Assembly (NCBI RefSeq): GCF_020164535.1
Contig: NZ_JAIQZC010000003.1
Coordinates: 186,001 to 250,000 of the forward strand
Reading direction: 5' to 3'
DNA length: 64,000 nucleotides
From: Psychroflexus montanilacus
Lineage (GTDB): Bacteria; Bacteroidota; Bacteroidia; Flavobacteriales; Flavobacteriaceae
Below, one piece after another: positions 17,533 through 28,547 of this stretch (positions are counted from its first letter, which is position 1; the number at the start of each line of letters is the position of its first letter). Below the pieces are notes generated by a model, which did not search any database, was not told the origin of the DNA, and saw only the letters and a program-made list of their open reading frames with translations. A program made the translations under genes and the position numbers.

Positions 17533-19815
17533 ATGAGTACATCAAGAAAACGCAGAGAAGCACTGGTATATCACGCCAAGCCAAGACCAGGAAAAATAGA
17601 AGTAGTGCCCACCAAAAAACATGCTTCACAAAGAGATTTAGGTCTTGCTTACTCTCCAGGTGTTGCAGAACCCTGCAAGGAAATTGAAAAAGACAATCAG
17701 AATGCTTATAAATACACCAACAAAGGAAATCTAGTTGCTGTCATTTCCAACGGAACTGCTGTGTTGGGACTTGGAGATATTGGCGCAGAGGCTTCTAAAC
17801 CGGTGATGGAAGGTAAAGCTTTATTGTTCAAGATTTTTGCCGACATAGATGTGTTTGATATTGAAATCGATACCAAAGATGTTGATAAATTTATAGAAAC
17901 CGTAAAAAATATTGCACCCACTTTTGGAGGAATTAATTTAGAAGATATCAAAGCGCCTGAAGCTTTTGAAATTGAAGAACGTCTTAAAGCTGAACTTCCT
18001 ATTCCTGTGATGCATGATGATCAGCATGGAACTGCTATTATTTCTGCAGCGGCACTTTTGAATGCTTTAGAACTTGCCGATAAAAAAATCGAAGAAGTAC
18101 AAATTGTTGTTTCGGGTGCTGGCTCAGCGGCGATAGCCTGCACAAAGCTTTATGCTCTGCTTGGGGCCAAAAAAGAAAATATCTTGATGTTTGATAGCCA
18201 AGGCATAGTGGACAAAACTAGAAATGATCTATCGACTAAACAGGTGGAATTTGCAACTTCAAGAACAGTGAAAAATCTCGATGAAGCTGTTGAAAATGCA
18301 GATGTGTTTTTAGGACTTTCGGTAGGAGGTGTTTTAAAACCTGAAATGTTGAAAAAAATGGCGCCAAATCCTATTGTGTTTGCGATGGCAAATCCAGATC
18401 CGGAGATTGATTATGACCTGGCATTAGAAACCAGAGAAGATATAATTATGGCAACAGGTAGAACGGATTTCCCAAATCAGGTGAATAACGTTCTGGGTTT
18501 TCCATACATTTTTAGAGGAGCTCTGGATGTTCGTGCTACTCAGATCAATGAGGAAATGAAAATGGCAGCTGTAAAAGCTTTGGCCAGGCTCGCAAAAGAA
18601 CCTGTTCCTGAACAAGTAAATATTGCCTATGCAGAAACCCGACTCAATTTTGGAAGAGATTATATCATTCCAAAACCTTTTGACCCTAGACTAGTTGCGG
18701 AAATCCCGCCAGCAGTTGCCAAAGCCGCTATGGAATCTGGTGTTGCGCAAACCCCTATTACAGATTGGGACGCTTACAGAGAAGATTTGCTGGAGCGCAT
18801 GGGAAGTGAAGATAAAATCACTCGCCTTCTCATGAATAGAGCAAAACAAAATCCTAAGCGCATTGTATACGCTGAAGCAGATCATCTGGATGTGTTAAAA
18901 GCTGCTCAAATTGTTTATGATGAAAAAATAGCAACACCAATTTTGCTTGGAAGAAGAGATGTTATTTTAGAATTGATGAGTGAGATTGAATTTGAAGGAG
19001 ATGATATCGTCATTATCGATCCCAAATCTGATGAAGAAAAAGAGCAGAGACATAGGTATGCAGACGCGTTATGGAAGAAAAGAAGTAGAAAGGGAGTTAC
19101 CTTTTATGATGCAAAAAAACTGATACGAGAGCGAAATTATTTTGCAGCAATGATGGTAGAAAATGGAGATGCAGACGCGATGTTATCTGGATATTCAAGG
19201 GCCTACCCATCGGTTTTGAAGCCAATTTTGGAGTTGATAGGTAAGGAAGCTGGAGTGACGAATGTTGCGGCTACCAACCTGATGAATTCTAAACGAGGTC
19301 CTATTTTTATCAGTGACACCTCTATCAACATAAATCCAGACGCCTCAGTTTTGGCTAAAATCGCTCAAATGACGGCTAAAACAGTAAAAATGTTTGGTAT
19401 AGATCCTGTTATAGCAATGGCATCTTATTCCAATTTTGGTTCTTCCAAAAATCCAAACGCTTCAAAAGTAAAAGAAGCTGTAGATTATTTGCATCATAAT
19501 TTCCCTGAAATTGCCGTTGATGGTGAGTTGCAAATTGATTTTGCTCTCAACAAGGCGATGCGAATGGATAAATTTCCATTTTCAAAATTAAACGGTAAGA
19601 AAGTAAATACACTTATTTATCCCAACCTAGACTCTGCTAATAGTACTTATAAATTAATGAAGGAACTCAATAGTGCAGGATCTATTGGGCCAATTTTGAT
19701 GGGCCTTAATAAACCCGCACATGTTTTTCAGCTAGGAGCGAGTGTAGATGAGATGGTGAATATGTCTGCCGTCGCTGTAGTGGATGCTCAACAAAAAAAT
19801 AAACGGAAAGTATAG
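17533..19815 (+). CDS. maeB: NADP-dependent malic enzyme, MaeB type with phosphotransacetylase-like domain
   Basis: The 760-residue protein has two parts. Residues 1 to about 430 are a malic enzyme with LAYSPGVAEPC, the metal/substrate segment MHDDQHGTAII and the nucleotide-binding VVSGAGSAAIAC. Residues about 430-760 resemble phosphate acetyltransferase (YAEADHLDVLKAAQIV, ISDTSININPDA), a regulatory domain in MaeB that binds acetyl-CoA. The enzyme decarboxylates malate to pyruvate and makes NADPH. It stands alone with its own promoter region. Confidence 0.93.
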   Translation: MSTSRKRREALVYHAKPRPGKIEVVPTKKHASQRDLGLAYSPGVAEPCKEIEKDNQNAYKYTNKGNLVAVISNGTAVLGLGDIGAEASKPVMEGKALLFKIFADIDVFDIEIDTKDVDKFIETVKNIAPTFGGINLEDIKAPEAFEIEERLKAELPIPVMHDDQHGTAIISAAALLNALELADKKIEEVQIVVSGAGSAAIACTKLYALLGAKKENILMFDSQGIVDKTRNDLSTKQVEFATSRTVKNLDEAVENADVFLGLSVGGVLKPEMLKKMAPNPIVFAMANPDPEIDYDLALETREDIIMATGRTDFPNQVNNVLGFPYIFRGALDVRATQINEEMKMAAVKALARLAKEPVPEQVNIAYAETRLNFGRDYIIPKPFDPRLVAEIPPAVAKAAMESGVAQTPITDWDAYREDLLERMGSEDKITRLLMNRAKQNPKRIVYAEADHLDVLKAAQIVYDEKIATPILLGRRDVILELMSEIEFEGDDIVIIDPKSDEEKEQRHRYADALWKKRSRKGVTFYDAKKLIRERNYFAAMMVENGDADAMLSGYSRAYPSVLKPILELIGKEAGVTNVAATNLMNSKRGPIFISDTSININPDASVLAKIAQMTAKTVKMFGIDPVIAMASYSNFGSSKNPNASKVKEAVDYLHHNFPEIAVDGELQIDFALNKAMRMDKFPFSKLNGKKVNTLIYPNLDSANSTYKLMKELNSAGSIGPILMGLNKPAHVFQLGASVDEMVNMSAVAVVDAQQKNKRKV

Positions 19816-19879
19816 AATTGTCTGTTTTTCAAAAGATTACAAAGAGTGAATAACTCTAAAGTTCTTAACTTAATTTTAT

Positions 19880-19887
19880 TACATTTG
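19880..19887 (+). promoter_or_regulatory. Probable -7 box of ruvA-sprA
   Basis: TACATTTG matches the TAnnTTTG consensus, 20 bases before the ruvA ATG. sprA begins five bases after ruvA, so this promoter may serve both. Confidence 0.5.
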
Positions 19888-19907
19888 GTTCCTAAATTTA
19901 AGTTAAG

Positions 19908-20489
19908 ATGATTACTCAGCTTCGGGGAAGACTGTTGGAAAAGAATCCAACACATATAGTAATAGATTGTAATGGGATTGGGTATGAGGTGAACATTTCA
20001 CTTCATACCTTTTCTCGTTTAAAGGATGATGAATCGATAACAGTTTACACTCACCTTCAAGTCAAAGAAGATTCTCATACACTTTATGGGTTCATGGATA
20101 AAGCAGAACGACTTGTGTTTAGACAACTGCTTTCAGTTTCTGGCATTGGAGCAAGTACGGCTCGAGTCATGTTGTCTTCACTTACACCAGAACAAGTGGT
20201 GGAGGCAATTTCTATGGAAGATACAGACACTATTCAAAGTGTAAAAGGGATTGGGAAAAAGACTGCACAGCGCCTTATTCTGGATCTTAAAGACAAGGTG
20301 CAAACTACAGAATCACTTACTGAAATCGTACAGTCTCCAAGTCATGCTAATAAGGAAGAAGCTTTGTCTGCTTTGGAAACTTTAGGATACACCAGGAAAC
20401 AATCTGGGAAAATTATTTCAAGAATTTGTAATAATAATCCAAATGCAAACGTTGAAGAGATAATCAAATTAGCCTTAAAAAATCTATAA
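19908..20489 (+). CDS. ruvA: Holliday junction DNA helicase subunit RuvA
   Basis: The 193-residue protein has the OB-fold N-terminus (MITQLRGRLLEKNPTHIVID), the tandem helix-hairpin-helix region (SVSGIGASTARVMLSSL and SVKGIGKKTAQRLILDL) and the C-terminal RuvB-binding domain (EEALSALETLGYTRKQ). RuvA tetramers hold the four-way junction for RuvB. It lies just upstream of sprA. Confidence 0.96.
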   Translation: MITQLRGRLLEKNPTHIVIDCNGIGYEVNISLHTFSRLKDDESITVYTHLQVKEDSHTLYGFMDKAERLVFRQLLSVSGIGASTARVMLSSLTPEQVVEAISMEDTDTIQSVKGIGKKTAQRLILDLKDKVQTTESLTEIVQSPSHANKEEALSALETLGYTRKQSGKIISRICNNNPNANVEEIIKLALKNL

Positions 20490-20494
20490 AACTT

Positions 20495-23400
20495 TTGAAG
20501 CTTACCTTTAAAGTCCTTAACATAAACTTTAGTCCTCTCGTTTTCCTAGTTGTTTTTTCTTTTTTCACTATGAAAACTTTTGCTCAAAATGAGCAGGACT
20601 CCATTCCTGAAGGTCCCTCTTTCGGAAATATTTCAATGCCCAACCCCACAAGTATAGTCTCCAAATATGAGTACGATCCTGTTCTTGATAGATACATTTA
20701 TACAGAAAAGATTGGTTCTGTAAATACAAAATATCCACTTGTACTCACACCAGAAGAGTTTGAAGCCCTTGTACTTGAAGAACAGATGAAGGCTTATTTC
20801 AAAGATAAGTCTGATGCTGCTCTTGGTAAAGGTGATGAAGAAAATCAAAAGAATCTGATTCCTATTTTCTATGTCAATAACTCTTTTTTTCAATCTATTT
20901 TTGGGGGCAACGAAATAGAAGTTAATCCAAGAGGATCTGTGGCTGTAGATATGGGAATATTATACAGCAAACAGGATAACCCTTCCTTGTCTCCAAGAAA
21001 CCAAAGCAATCTTACGTTCGATTTTGACCAGCGTATTAGTATGAGTCTGCAAGCTTCTGTTGGAACAAGGCTTCAGGTTAATGCTGAATACGATACAGAA
21101 TCAACTTTTGATTTTCAGAATCAAATTAAATTGGAATATACACCCGATGAAGACGACATTATCCAAAAAATTGAAGTCGGTAATGTACAGATGCCAACCA
21201 ATAGTTCCCTTATACAGGGTTCTCAGAGTTTATTCGGTGTAAAAACTCAACTTCAGTTTGGTAAGACTACTATAACCGGTGTCTTTTCTGAACTGAATTC
21301 TGAACGACAAAGCGTAAATATAGAAGGTGGTGGAACTGTAAGAGAATTTGACAGATTTGCGCTAGATTACGATGAAAACAGACACTTCTTCCTTTCTCAC
21401 TTTTTTAGAGATCAATATGATGAGGCTTTAGAAAACTATCCATTCATCAACAGCAGAATTCAGATCACACGGGTTCAAGTTTGGGTGACCAACAGAACAA
21501 ATAATTCTGAAACCACCTCCAATGCAAGAAATATAGTTGCCTTACAGGATCTTGGTGAAAGCGAACCAGAAAATCTTGGTTTTTTACTAAACGATGCAGG
21601 AAACCCAATAGCTTCGCCAATTCCCAATTTTCTTTTGAATCCCAACGGTAGGCCGAATGATGCAAATAACTTATTCAATCCAAACGCCTTAGGCAATTCA
21701 GGGCAGTCGGTACTGACCAATCAAATTAGAGACCTTGCCACTGTACAGCAAGGATTTGGTGCAGCTCAGCCTTTTGTTTCAGAAGGTCGAGATTATGCTT
21801 TACTAGAAAATGCCAGAGAGCTTCAGCCAAATGAATTCTATCTCGATACACAATTGGGTTACATATCCTTAAATCAAAGGCTAAACAATGACGAAGTTCT
21901 GGGTGTTGCTTTTGAATATACTACCACAGATGGAAGAGTTTTTCGTGTGGGTGAATTTGGAAACGGAGGTCCTCCCGGAACTGAAACCCAGGAAAATCCA
22001 GATCAGGAAGGAGAGCAAATAGCACAGAATCAAAACCTTATCGTAAAACTTTTAAAAAGCCCTGTAACGCTTGTTCAAGAGCCAATTTGGGATTTGATGA
22101 TGAAGAATTTCTACAGCCTTGGCGCTTCAGGTCTGGAACAAGATGGCTTTAGATTCAATATTTTATATTCAGATCCGCAACCTGTCAATTTCATCACTGA
22201 AGCTTCGGGTAGTACACCACTTCCTGAGGATGTTAGTGAAACCAACCTCTTACAAGTTTTCGACCTGGATAGGTTGAACCTCAATAATGATCCTGTGAAT
22301 GGTGGGGATGGATTTTTCGATTTTGTTCCAGGCATCACTATAGACCCTGAAAATGGTATTTTAAAGTTTACCAAAGTAGAACCTTTTGGAGAACATTTAT
22401 TTGACAAGCTGGATTTGACTCCAAATTCCGGACCAGAAAGTTATGATAACCCTGAAACTTATAACGAAAATCAGGAAAAGTATGTTTTCAGAAGTCTCTA
22501 CGCGACAACCAAGATTCAGGCTCAACAGGAAGGTGCTCAACAAAACAAATTTCAGCTATCTGGTCGCTACAAAGCTACAAATACTGGAGGTATTCCAATC
22601 GGTGCTTTTAACGTACCTAGAGGCTCTGTGACAGTCACAGCAGGGGGGAGAACCTTGCAGGAAGGGATAGATTATACTGTAGATTATGAACTTGGTAGAG
22701 TGAATATTCTCGACGATGCTTTACTAGCCTCGGATACTCCTATTCAGGTTTCAACAGAAAACAATGCTTTGTTTGGAAGACAAACCAAGCGATTTACAGG
22801 AATTGACGTTCAACATAGATTTAGCGAGGAATTACTGATAGGAGGAACTTTTCTGAATCTTAATGAGAGGCCTGTCACCCAAAAAGCAGATTATGGAACT
22901 GATCCTGTAAATAATAGTATTTATGGAGTCAATTTCAATTATAACACAACGGTTCCTTTCTTTACCAGAATGGTGAATAAACTCCCTAATATCGATACAG
23001 ATGTAGAATCTAATTTTTCTCTTAGAGGTGAATTTGCTTATTTAATGCCAGGCACTCCAAAAGCAAGTGATTTTGGAGGTGAAGCCACCAGTTATGTGGA
23101 CGATTTTGAAGGTTCACAAACCACTATTTCTGTGATTGATCCTTTAGCATGGAAGCTAGCAAGCACACCTGTAGGTTATCGAGGACCAAACGATGCTAAC
23201 GGAACTTTCGATTCGAATAATGACCTGAGTACAAATGATTTTAGAGCAAAACTGAACTGGTATACGATAGACCCTATTTTTTACAGTTCACAAAGACCAG
23301 CAGATGTGACCGATGACGACCTTTCTCAATATTATTCCAGGAGAGTCCTCATCAATGAAATATTTCCAAATATTGATATTGTCCCTGGACAAATTCAAAC

Positions 23401-26400
23401 TTTATTTCCTTTAGATCTGGTTTACAGACCCAACGAAAGAGGGATGTATAATTATAACCCCTCGGGGGCAAACGATAATACACTCACCAATCCAGAACAA
23501 AATTTTGGAGGTATTATGCGAGGTTTGCAAACCACAGATTTTGAGCAATCCAATGTAGAGTATGTTGAATTTTGGGTTATGGATCCATTTATATATCCTG
23601 AAAATGCTGGAAATACTGGAGGTAAAGTGGTTTTGAATTTTGGGAGTATAACCGAGGATATTCTTAAAGACGGGAGAAAGCAATTTGAAAATGGATTGCC
23701 TGAAGATGGAGGAAATTCAAATACAGTTTCTACCAATTTTGCAAAAGTACCAAGCAATCAATCCCTGGTTTATGCTTTTGATACGGATGGTCAGGAGCGA
23801 GTCAATCAGGATGTTGGGCTTGATGGTTTAAACAATCAGGATGAAGCCGTAAAATTTCCAGCTTTTGCCAATTTTGAAGACCCTTCCAATGATGACTATC
23901 AATACTATTTGGATAGAGATGGTGACATTTTAAACCGGTATAGAAACTTCAACGGAACTGAGGGAAACAACCCTGTAGAGGTGACAGAAAACAATCGAGG
24001 AAATTCTGCATTTCCTGATGTGGAAGACGTCAACCTGGATAATACAATGAATACTATCGACAGCTACTTCGAGTATGAAGTACCTGTTTATCCAAACATG
24101 AGTGTTGAGAATAATACAAGTTCAAGGCCTGGGATCAACTCAGACTATATTACAGATGTTCAAGAAGTAGTCACGACACTTCAGAATGGGCAAGAAATCG
24201 AAGCAAGATGGGTACAGTTTAGAGTTCCACTTAGGACAAGTGAAGAATTTGCAATAGGGGGTATTAGCGATCTAAGATCCATAAGATTCATGAGAATGTT
24301 TATGACGGATTTTAGCCAGGAAACCATCTTAAGGTTTGGGACTTTAGAACTCGTAAGAGGAGATTATTTTACCTATGATCAGCCAATTCTGCCTGATGGG
24401 TTGAATCCTAATACAGGAAACACACAATTCAACGCTGAGGCGGTAAGTCAAGAAATCACTTCCAATTATGTGACTCCACCAGGTGTTTTGAGAGAAGAAT
24501 TGGTCAATAACAACGTTGCGATAAGAGAAGACGAAAAGTCATTAGCACTAAGAGTAAGTAATCTTCAATCTGAAGATTCCAGGGCTGTTTTTAAAAATTA
24601 TCAAATAGACATGCGTCAATATGAACGTTTGGAAATGTACCTTCATGCGGAATCTTTGGCGCCACCAAACGCTCAGCTTCAGGATGAACAGTTGACAGCA
24701 TTTATAAGAATGGGGATTGATTTTACAAATAACTACTATCAAATTGAAATTCCTCTTAAAGTTTCAGATCCTCAAGACTTTTCTCCAAGAGGTGTGTGGC
24801 CTCTGGAAAATGATCTGGATTTACCTTTAGATTTGCTACAACAAATTAAATCTCTAGTTATTGGTGATGATAACTTGAGTAACTTACAGTTGAATTACTT
24901 TGATGAGTCACTAAATCCTGTTGATGGATCTTTTAATGAAGGTTTAAAAGTTGGGATTATAGGAAACCCGAGTTTTGGTAATGTGAGGGTCATGATGCTT
25001 GGTCTTAAAAACTCCAGCAATCAAAATGTTTCTGGTGAAGTATGGTTTAATGAGCTGAGGCTTACAGGCCTCAAAAATCAGGGCGGCTGGGCTGCAGTTT
25101 TAAATATGGATACCAATTTCGCAGACTTTGCCAACATCTCCGCAAGTGGACAAAGATCCACAATAGGATTCGGAGCTATAGAGCAAGGGCCCAATCAAAG
25201 AAGCAGAGAGGATGTTCAACAATATGATGTTGTGACAGGTCTTAATCTAGGTCAGGTTTTACCTCAAAAATGGGGTGTTAAGATTCCATTGAACTATAGT
25301 AGAGGTGAAGAGCTGGTCACCCCACAATTTGACCCCGTTTTTGGAGATCTTGAGCTAGAAACACTTTTAGACAATACAGTGGATGAAAATGACAGAGCGC
25401 AATTTGAAGAACAGGCTGAAACCTATACAAGGCGACAAGGTATAAGCGTTATCGGATTAAGAAAGGACAGGACCAATGATGAAAAAACACCGATGCCTTA
25501 CGACATTGAGAATTTTACGCTATCTGCCAACTATAACCAAACAGATTACAGAGATTTTGAGATAAGGGAATCTTTGGATCAAAATGTAGATGCAGCGCTT
25601 ACCTATGGTTTTAACTTCAAGCCTTTTGAGGTAAAACCTTTAGAAAAGGTTGGCCTTTTTGAAAGTCCTTATTTTGCCATCTTCAAGGATTTCAATGTAA
25701 ATTTACTTCCTAACAGCATTACAGCCGGAGCAAATGTGAACAGACAGTACAATGAGTTAAGGTTTAGAGAATTTAACCTTCCTCCTGGAAGCCTTGGAAC
25801 TCCAAAACTCTTTCAAAGAAATTATTTTTTCGACTGGCAATATGCTATCGATTATAGTCTGACCAAATCTTTGAACTTCAACTTCAATGCTTCCACCAAT
25901 AGAATTGTAAGAAACTATATAGACGAAAATAATGTTCAGGATAACAGCATCGGTATTTTTGATGATTTCTTTGATATAGGTATACCAAACAGGCATTATC
26001 AACAACTTCAGCTGAATTATACATTACCCTTTAATAAAATCCCATTCTTGAAATTTGTTCAAACTCAGTATTCTTACACAGGCGATTTCTTATGGACAAA
26101 AGGTTCTGAGATTCTGAGAGGCCTTGACAATATTCCAGATTTGGGGAATTCTGTACAGAACTCGGCAAGACATCAAATTAATGGGAATTTGAATATGTCT
26201 AATTTTTACTCCTATTTGGGACTTACCAAAAAAAGAGCCCAGAATCCTGCTGAAATTAAAAGAAATACTAGCAGAAGGAGAGTCGGGCAAGGTCAGCAAG
26301 GTCAAGATGATGACCAGAATAAATCTCAACAAAATGAAGATTCTGAACTAAGCGGGGGAGACAAAGCGCTAAATACACTTATTGGGCTAGCGACAGTCTT

Positions 26401-27730
26401 GGATCGAGTGCAAATCAATTACTCAGATACCAAAGGTATTTTTATACCTGGGTACACCAATGATGTGGGGTTTGGGGGAACCTTAAAACCTACAGCTGGT
26501 TTTACGTTTGGAAGTCAAAACGATGTGAGGCGTGAAGCGGCTAGAAGAGGATGGCTTACTATGTATCAAGACTTCAATGAGCAGTATACAAGAACAGATA
26601 ACCAGCAACTTGACATCCAGGCTGGCTTAAAATTATTACCAGGGCTTACCGTAGACTTGATTGCGAACAGAATGTACTCTGAAACTTATACAGAAAACTT
26701 TAGAGTGGATCCTGAAACGATGGAGTATAATTCTATCATTCCAAATACATTTGGAAACTTCAGTATCTCTACTAATATGATTAGAACGTCTTTTAGTACG
26801 AGTACCAGAGATATTTCAGAAAACTTTGAGCAGTTTAGAGAAAACAGGTTTATAGTTGCCAACAGGCTGGCAGAACGGGCAGGAATCAATCTTAATGATC
26901 CAAACAATATCGATGAAAATGGATTTCCAGTAGGTTTTGGAAGGACAAGCCAGGCAGTGCTGTTACCCTCATTCATATCTGCCTATACAGGCAACGATGC
27001 TGGGAGTGAAGACCTAGGAATTCTTAGAAATATTCCCATTCCAGGTTGGAATTTAAAATACACTGGATTGATGAGACTGTCGTGGTTTAGAGAAAACTTT
27101 AACCGATTTTCTTTACAACATGGTTATACATCCATGTATACAATCAATCAATTTCAGTCCAATTTAGAATACAATAGAAGGGATCCTTTTGGAGATTTTA
27201 ATACGGATCAAAATGGAAACTTTAGATCAGAACTCTTTATTTCAAGTGTGAATTTAATAGAACAATTTAGTCCTTTGGTGAAAGTAGATCTTGAAATGAA
27301 AAATTCTGTAAGTATTGTTGCAGAAGTAAGGAAAGATAGGGCTTTATCGCTGAGCTTCAATAATAATCTTTTGACGGAAATGCTTGGAGATGAGTATATT
27401 GTTGGTCTGGGATACAGGGTTAAGGATCTTACTGTGGTAACTCAATTTGAAGGAAATAGAAGAGTTTTGAGCAGTGACTTAAACCTGAGAGCAGACCTTT
27501 CCCTAAGAAGAAACGAAACAATTATAAGAAATCTTGATGTGCTGAGTAACCGTGTTACCTCGGGTCAGGACATCTGGTCAATAAATTTTGTAGCAGATTA
27601 TGCATTTACTAAAAATTTAACCGCATTATTTTTCTACGATCATGTATTTTCGCAAAACGCAATTTCAACGATATTTCCCCAGACCACAATTAGAACGGGT
27701 GTAACGTTGACGTACAATTTTGGAAATTAA
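20495..27730 (+). CDS. sprA: T9SS outer-membrane translocon / gliding protein SprA, TTG start
   Basis: The 2411-residue protein is SprA (Sov in Porphyromonas), the giant beta-barrel through which type IX secretion cargo leaves the outer membrane. Family marks include the early TKYPLVLTPEEF-EALVLEEQM segment, repeated barrel strands across the length, and a C-terminal strand ending in VTLTYNFGN. The TTG at 20495 is the natural start because it gives a full signal peptide ending at TFAQ (residue 31). The first in-frame ATG (MKTFAQ) would destroy that signal. It starts five bases after ruvA and is followed by gcvH, vanZ, tonB and remB, the same order as in Flavobacterium. Confidence 0.95.
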   Translation: MKLTFKVLNINFSPLVFLVVFSFFTMKTFAQNEQDSIPEGPSFGNISMPNPTSIVSKYEYDPVLDRYIYTEKIGSVNTKYPLVLTPEEFEALVLEEQMKAYFKDKSDAALGKGDEENQKNLIPIFYVNNSFFQSIFGGNEIEVNPRGSVAVDMGILYSKQDNPSLSPRNQSNLTFDFDQRISMSLQASVGTRLQVNAEYDTESTFDFQNQIKLEYTPDEDDIIQKIEVGNVQMPTNSSLIQGSQSLFGVKTQLQFGKTTITGVFSELNSERQSVNIEGGGTVREFDRFALDYDENRHFFLSHFFRDQYDEALENYPFINSRIQITRVQVWVTNRTNNSETTSNARNIVALQDLGESEPENLGFLLNDAGNPIASPIPNFLLNPNGRPNDANNLFNPNALGNSGQSVLTNQIRDLATVQQGFGAAQPFVSEGRDYALLENARELQPNEFYLDTQLGYISLNQRLNNDEVLGVAFEYTTTDGRVFRVGEFGNGGPPGTETQENPDQEGEQIAQNQNLIVKLLKSPVTLVQEPIWDLMMKNFYSLGASGLEQDGFRFNILYSDPQPVNFITEASGSTPLPEDVSETNLLQVFDLDRLNLNNDPVNGGDGFFDFVPGITIDPENGILKFTKVEPFGEHLFDKLDLTPNSGPESYDNPETYNENQEKYVFRSLYATTKIQAQQEGAQQNKFQLSGRYKATNTGGIPIGAFNVPRGSVTVTAGGRTLQEGIDYTVDYELGRVNILDDALLASDTPIQVSTENNALFGRQTKRFTGIDVQHRFSEELLIGGTFLNLNERPVTQKADYGTDPVNNSIYGVNFNYNTTVPFFTRMVNKLPNIDTDVESNFSLRGEFAYLMPGTPKASDFGGEATSYVDDFEGSQTTISVIDPLAWKLASTPVGYRGPNDANGTFDSNNDLSTNDFRAKLNWYTIDPIFYSSQRPADVTDDDLSQYYSRRVLINEIFPNIDIVPGQIQTLFPLDLVYRPNERGMYNYNPSGANDNTLTNPEQNFGGIMRGLQTTDFEQSNVEYVEFWVMDPFIYPENAGNTGGKVVLNFGSITEDILKDGRKQFENGLPEDGGNSNTVSTNFAKVPSNQSLVYAFDTDGQERVNQDVGLDGLNNQDEAVKFPAFANFEDPSNDDYQYYLDRDGDILNRYRNFNGTEGNNPVEVTENNRGNSAFPDVEDVNLDNTMNTIDSYFEYEVPVYPNMSVENNTSSRPGINSDYITDVQEVVTTLQNGQEIEARWVQFRVPLRTSEEFAIGGISDLRSIRFMRMFMTDFSQETILRFGTLELVRGDYFTYDQPILPDGLNPNTGNTQFNAEAVSQEITSNYVTPPGVLREELVNNNVAIREDEKSLALRVSNLQSEDSRAVFKNYQIDMRQYERLEMYLHAESLAPPNAQLQDEQLTAFIRMGIDFTNNYYQIEIPLKVSDPQDFSPRGVWPLENDLDLPLDLLQQIKSLVIGDDNLSNLQLNYFDESLNPVDGSFNEGLKVGIIGNPSFGNVRVMMLGLKNSSNQNVSGEVWFNELRLTGLKNQGGWAAVLNMDTNFADFANISASGQRSTIGFGAIEQGPNQRSREDVQQYDVVTGLNLGQVLPQKWGVKIPLNYSRGEELVTPQFDPVFGDLELETLLDNTVDENDRAQFEEQAETYTRRQGISVIGLRKDRTNDEKTPMPYDIENFTLSANYNQTDYRDFEIRESLDQNVDAALTYGFNFKPFEVKPLEKVGLFESPYFAIFKDFNVNLLPNSITAGANVNRQYNELRFREFNLPPGSLGTPKLFQRNYFFDWQYAIDYSLTKSLNFNFNASTNRIVRNYIDENNVQDNSIGIFDDFFDIGIPNRHYQQLQLNYTLPFNKIPFLKFVQTQYSYTGDFLWTKGSEILRGLDNIPDLGNSVQNSARHQINGNLNMSNFYSYLGLTKKRAQNPAEIKRNTSRRRVGQGQQGQDDDQNKSQQNEDSELSGGDKALNTLIGLATVLDRVQINYSDTKGIFIPGYTNDVGFGGTLKPTAGFTFGSQNDVRREAARRGWLTMYQDFNEQYTRTDNQQLDIQAGLKLLPGLTVDLIANRMYSETYTENFRVDPETMEYNSIIPNTFGNFSISTNMIRTSFSTSTRDISENFEQFRENRFIVANRLAERAGINLNDPNNIDENGFPVGFGRTSQAVLLPSFISAYTGNDAGSEDLGILRNIPIPGWNLKYTGLMRLSWFRENFNRFSLQHGYTSMYTINQFQSNLEYNRRDPFGDFNTDQNGNFRSELFISSVNLIEQFSPLVKVDLEMKNSVSIVAEVRKDRALSLSFNNNLLTEMLGDEYIVGLGYRVKDLTVVTQFEGNRRVLSSDLNLRADLSLRRNETIIRNLDVLSNRVTSGQDIWSINFVADYAFTKNLTALFFYDHVFSQNAISTIFPQTTIRTGVTLTYNFGN

Positions 27731-27743
27731 AAACAACTTATAA

Positions 27744-28121
27744 ATGAACACACCAGATAATCTAAAGTACACCAAAGATCACGAGTGGATCAAAATTGAT
27801 GGAGATACAGCAACCATTGGCATTACAGATTTTGCCCAAAGTGAGCTTGGAGACATTGTTTATGTAGAAGTAGAAACCGTTGGAGAAACACTAGATAAAG
27901 ATGAGGTTTTTGGAACGGTAGAAGCTGTAAAAACAGTATCTGATCTTTACTTGCCTTTGACTGGTGAGATCCTTGAGTTTAACGAAGAACTTGAAGATGA
28001 ACCAGAGATGGTCAATGAAGAACCTTATGAAAAAGGCTGGATGATCAAGATGAAAATTGCAAATCAAGATGAGGTAAAAGAGCTGATGGATGCAGAAACT
28101 TATAAGTCTCATATTGAATAG
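27744..28121 (+). CDS. gcvH: Glycine cleavage system H protein
   Basis: The 125-residue lipoyl carrier has the family N-terminus [16 protein letters not shown] and the lipoylation motif [11 protein letters not shown] with the modified lysine at K63. It shuttles the aminomethyl group between the P, T and L proteins of glycine cleavage, none of which are in this window. Its place between sprA and a VanZ-like gene is conserved in flavobacteria and probably reflects co-transcription, not function. Confidence 0.95.
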   Translation: MNTPDNLKYTKDHEWIKIDGDTATIGITDFAQSELGDIVYVEVETVGETLDKDEVFGTVEAVKTVSDLYLPLTGEILEFNEELEDEPEMVNEEPYEKGWMIKMKIANQDEVKELMDAETYKSHIE

Positions 28122-28497
28122 CAAACTGCTCTTGCCTTTTGCTATTTTTTGTACTGCATGTATAGTCTATTTATCACTTTCTGATATAAGTGGACTACCA
28201 AAACTTGAAGTAGAATTTGAAGACAAACTCTACCATCTTGTAGCTTACTTTGCGCTCACTTCAGTTTGGCTTTTGGCATTAACTCCATACTCATCGGAAT
28301 CATTGAGAGTAAATATTTTGATTTCTTTAGGAATTATTGGCTTTGGCATCGTTATTGAAATATTCCAAGAAGTTATAACTGACTATAGGGTCTTTGATGT
28401 TTACGACATTTTAGCAAATAGTATTGGAGTGATAGTAAGTTTTTTATGTTTTGAATTATTTAAAAAAAGAATTTTTGAAAATATAAATACAAATTGA
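28114..28497 (+). CDS. VanZ-like membrane protein
   Basis: The product has four hydrophobic helices and the VanZ-family segment [18 protein letters not shown] with a second conserved stretch [28 protein letters not shown], in which the acidic and Asn residues are typical. The likely start is TTG at 28114 (127 residues), overlapping the last eight bases of gcvH. An ATG at 28090 lies deeper inside gcvH and would add eight residues. VanZ-like proteins have no settled function outside teicoplanin resistance. Confidence 0.8.
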   Translation: MNSKLLLPFAIFCTACIVYLSLSDISGLPKLEVEFEDKLYHLVAYFALTSVWLLALTPYSSESLRVNILISLGIIGFGIVIEIFQEVITDYRVFDVYDILANSIGVIVSFLCFELFKKRIFENINTN

Positions 28498-28547
28498 AAG
28501 TAAATTTCATTTTTTTTATAATTTAGTAATCTATTTAAAATAAGAAT

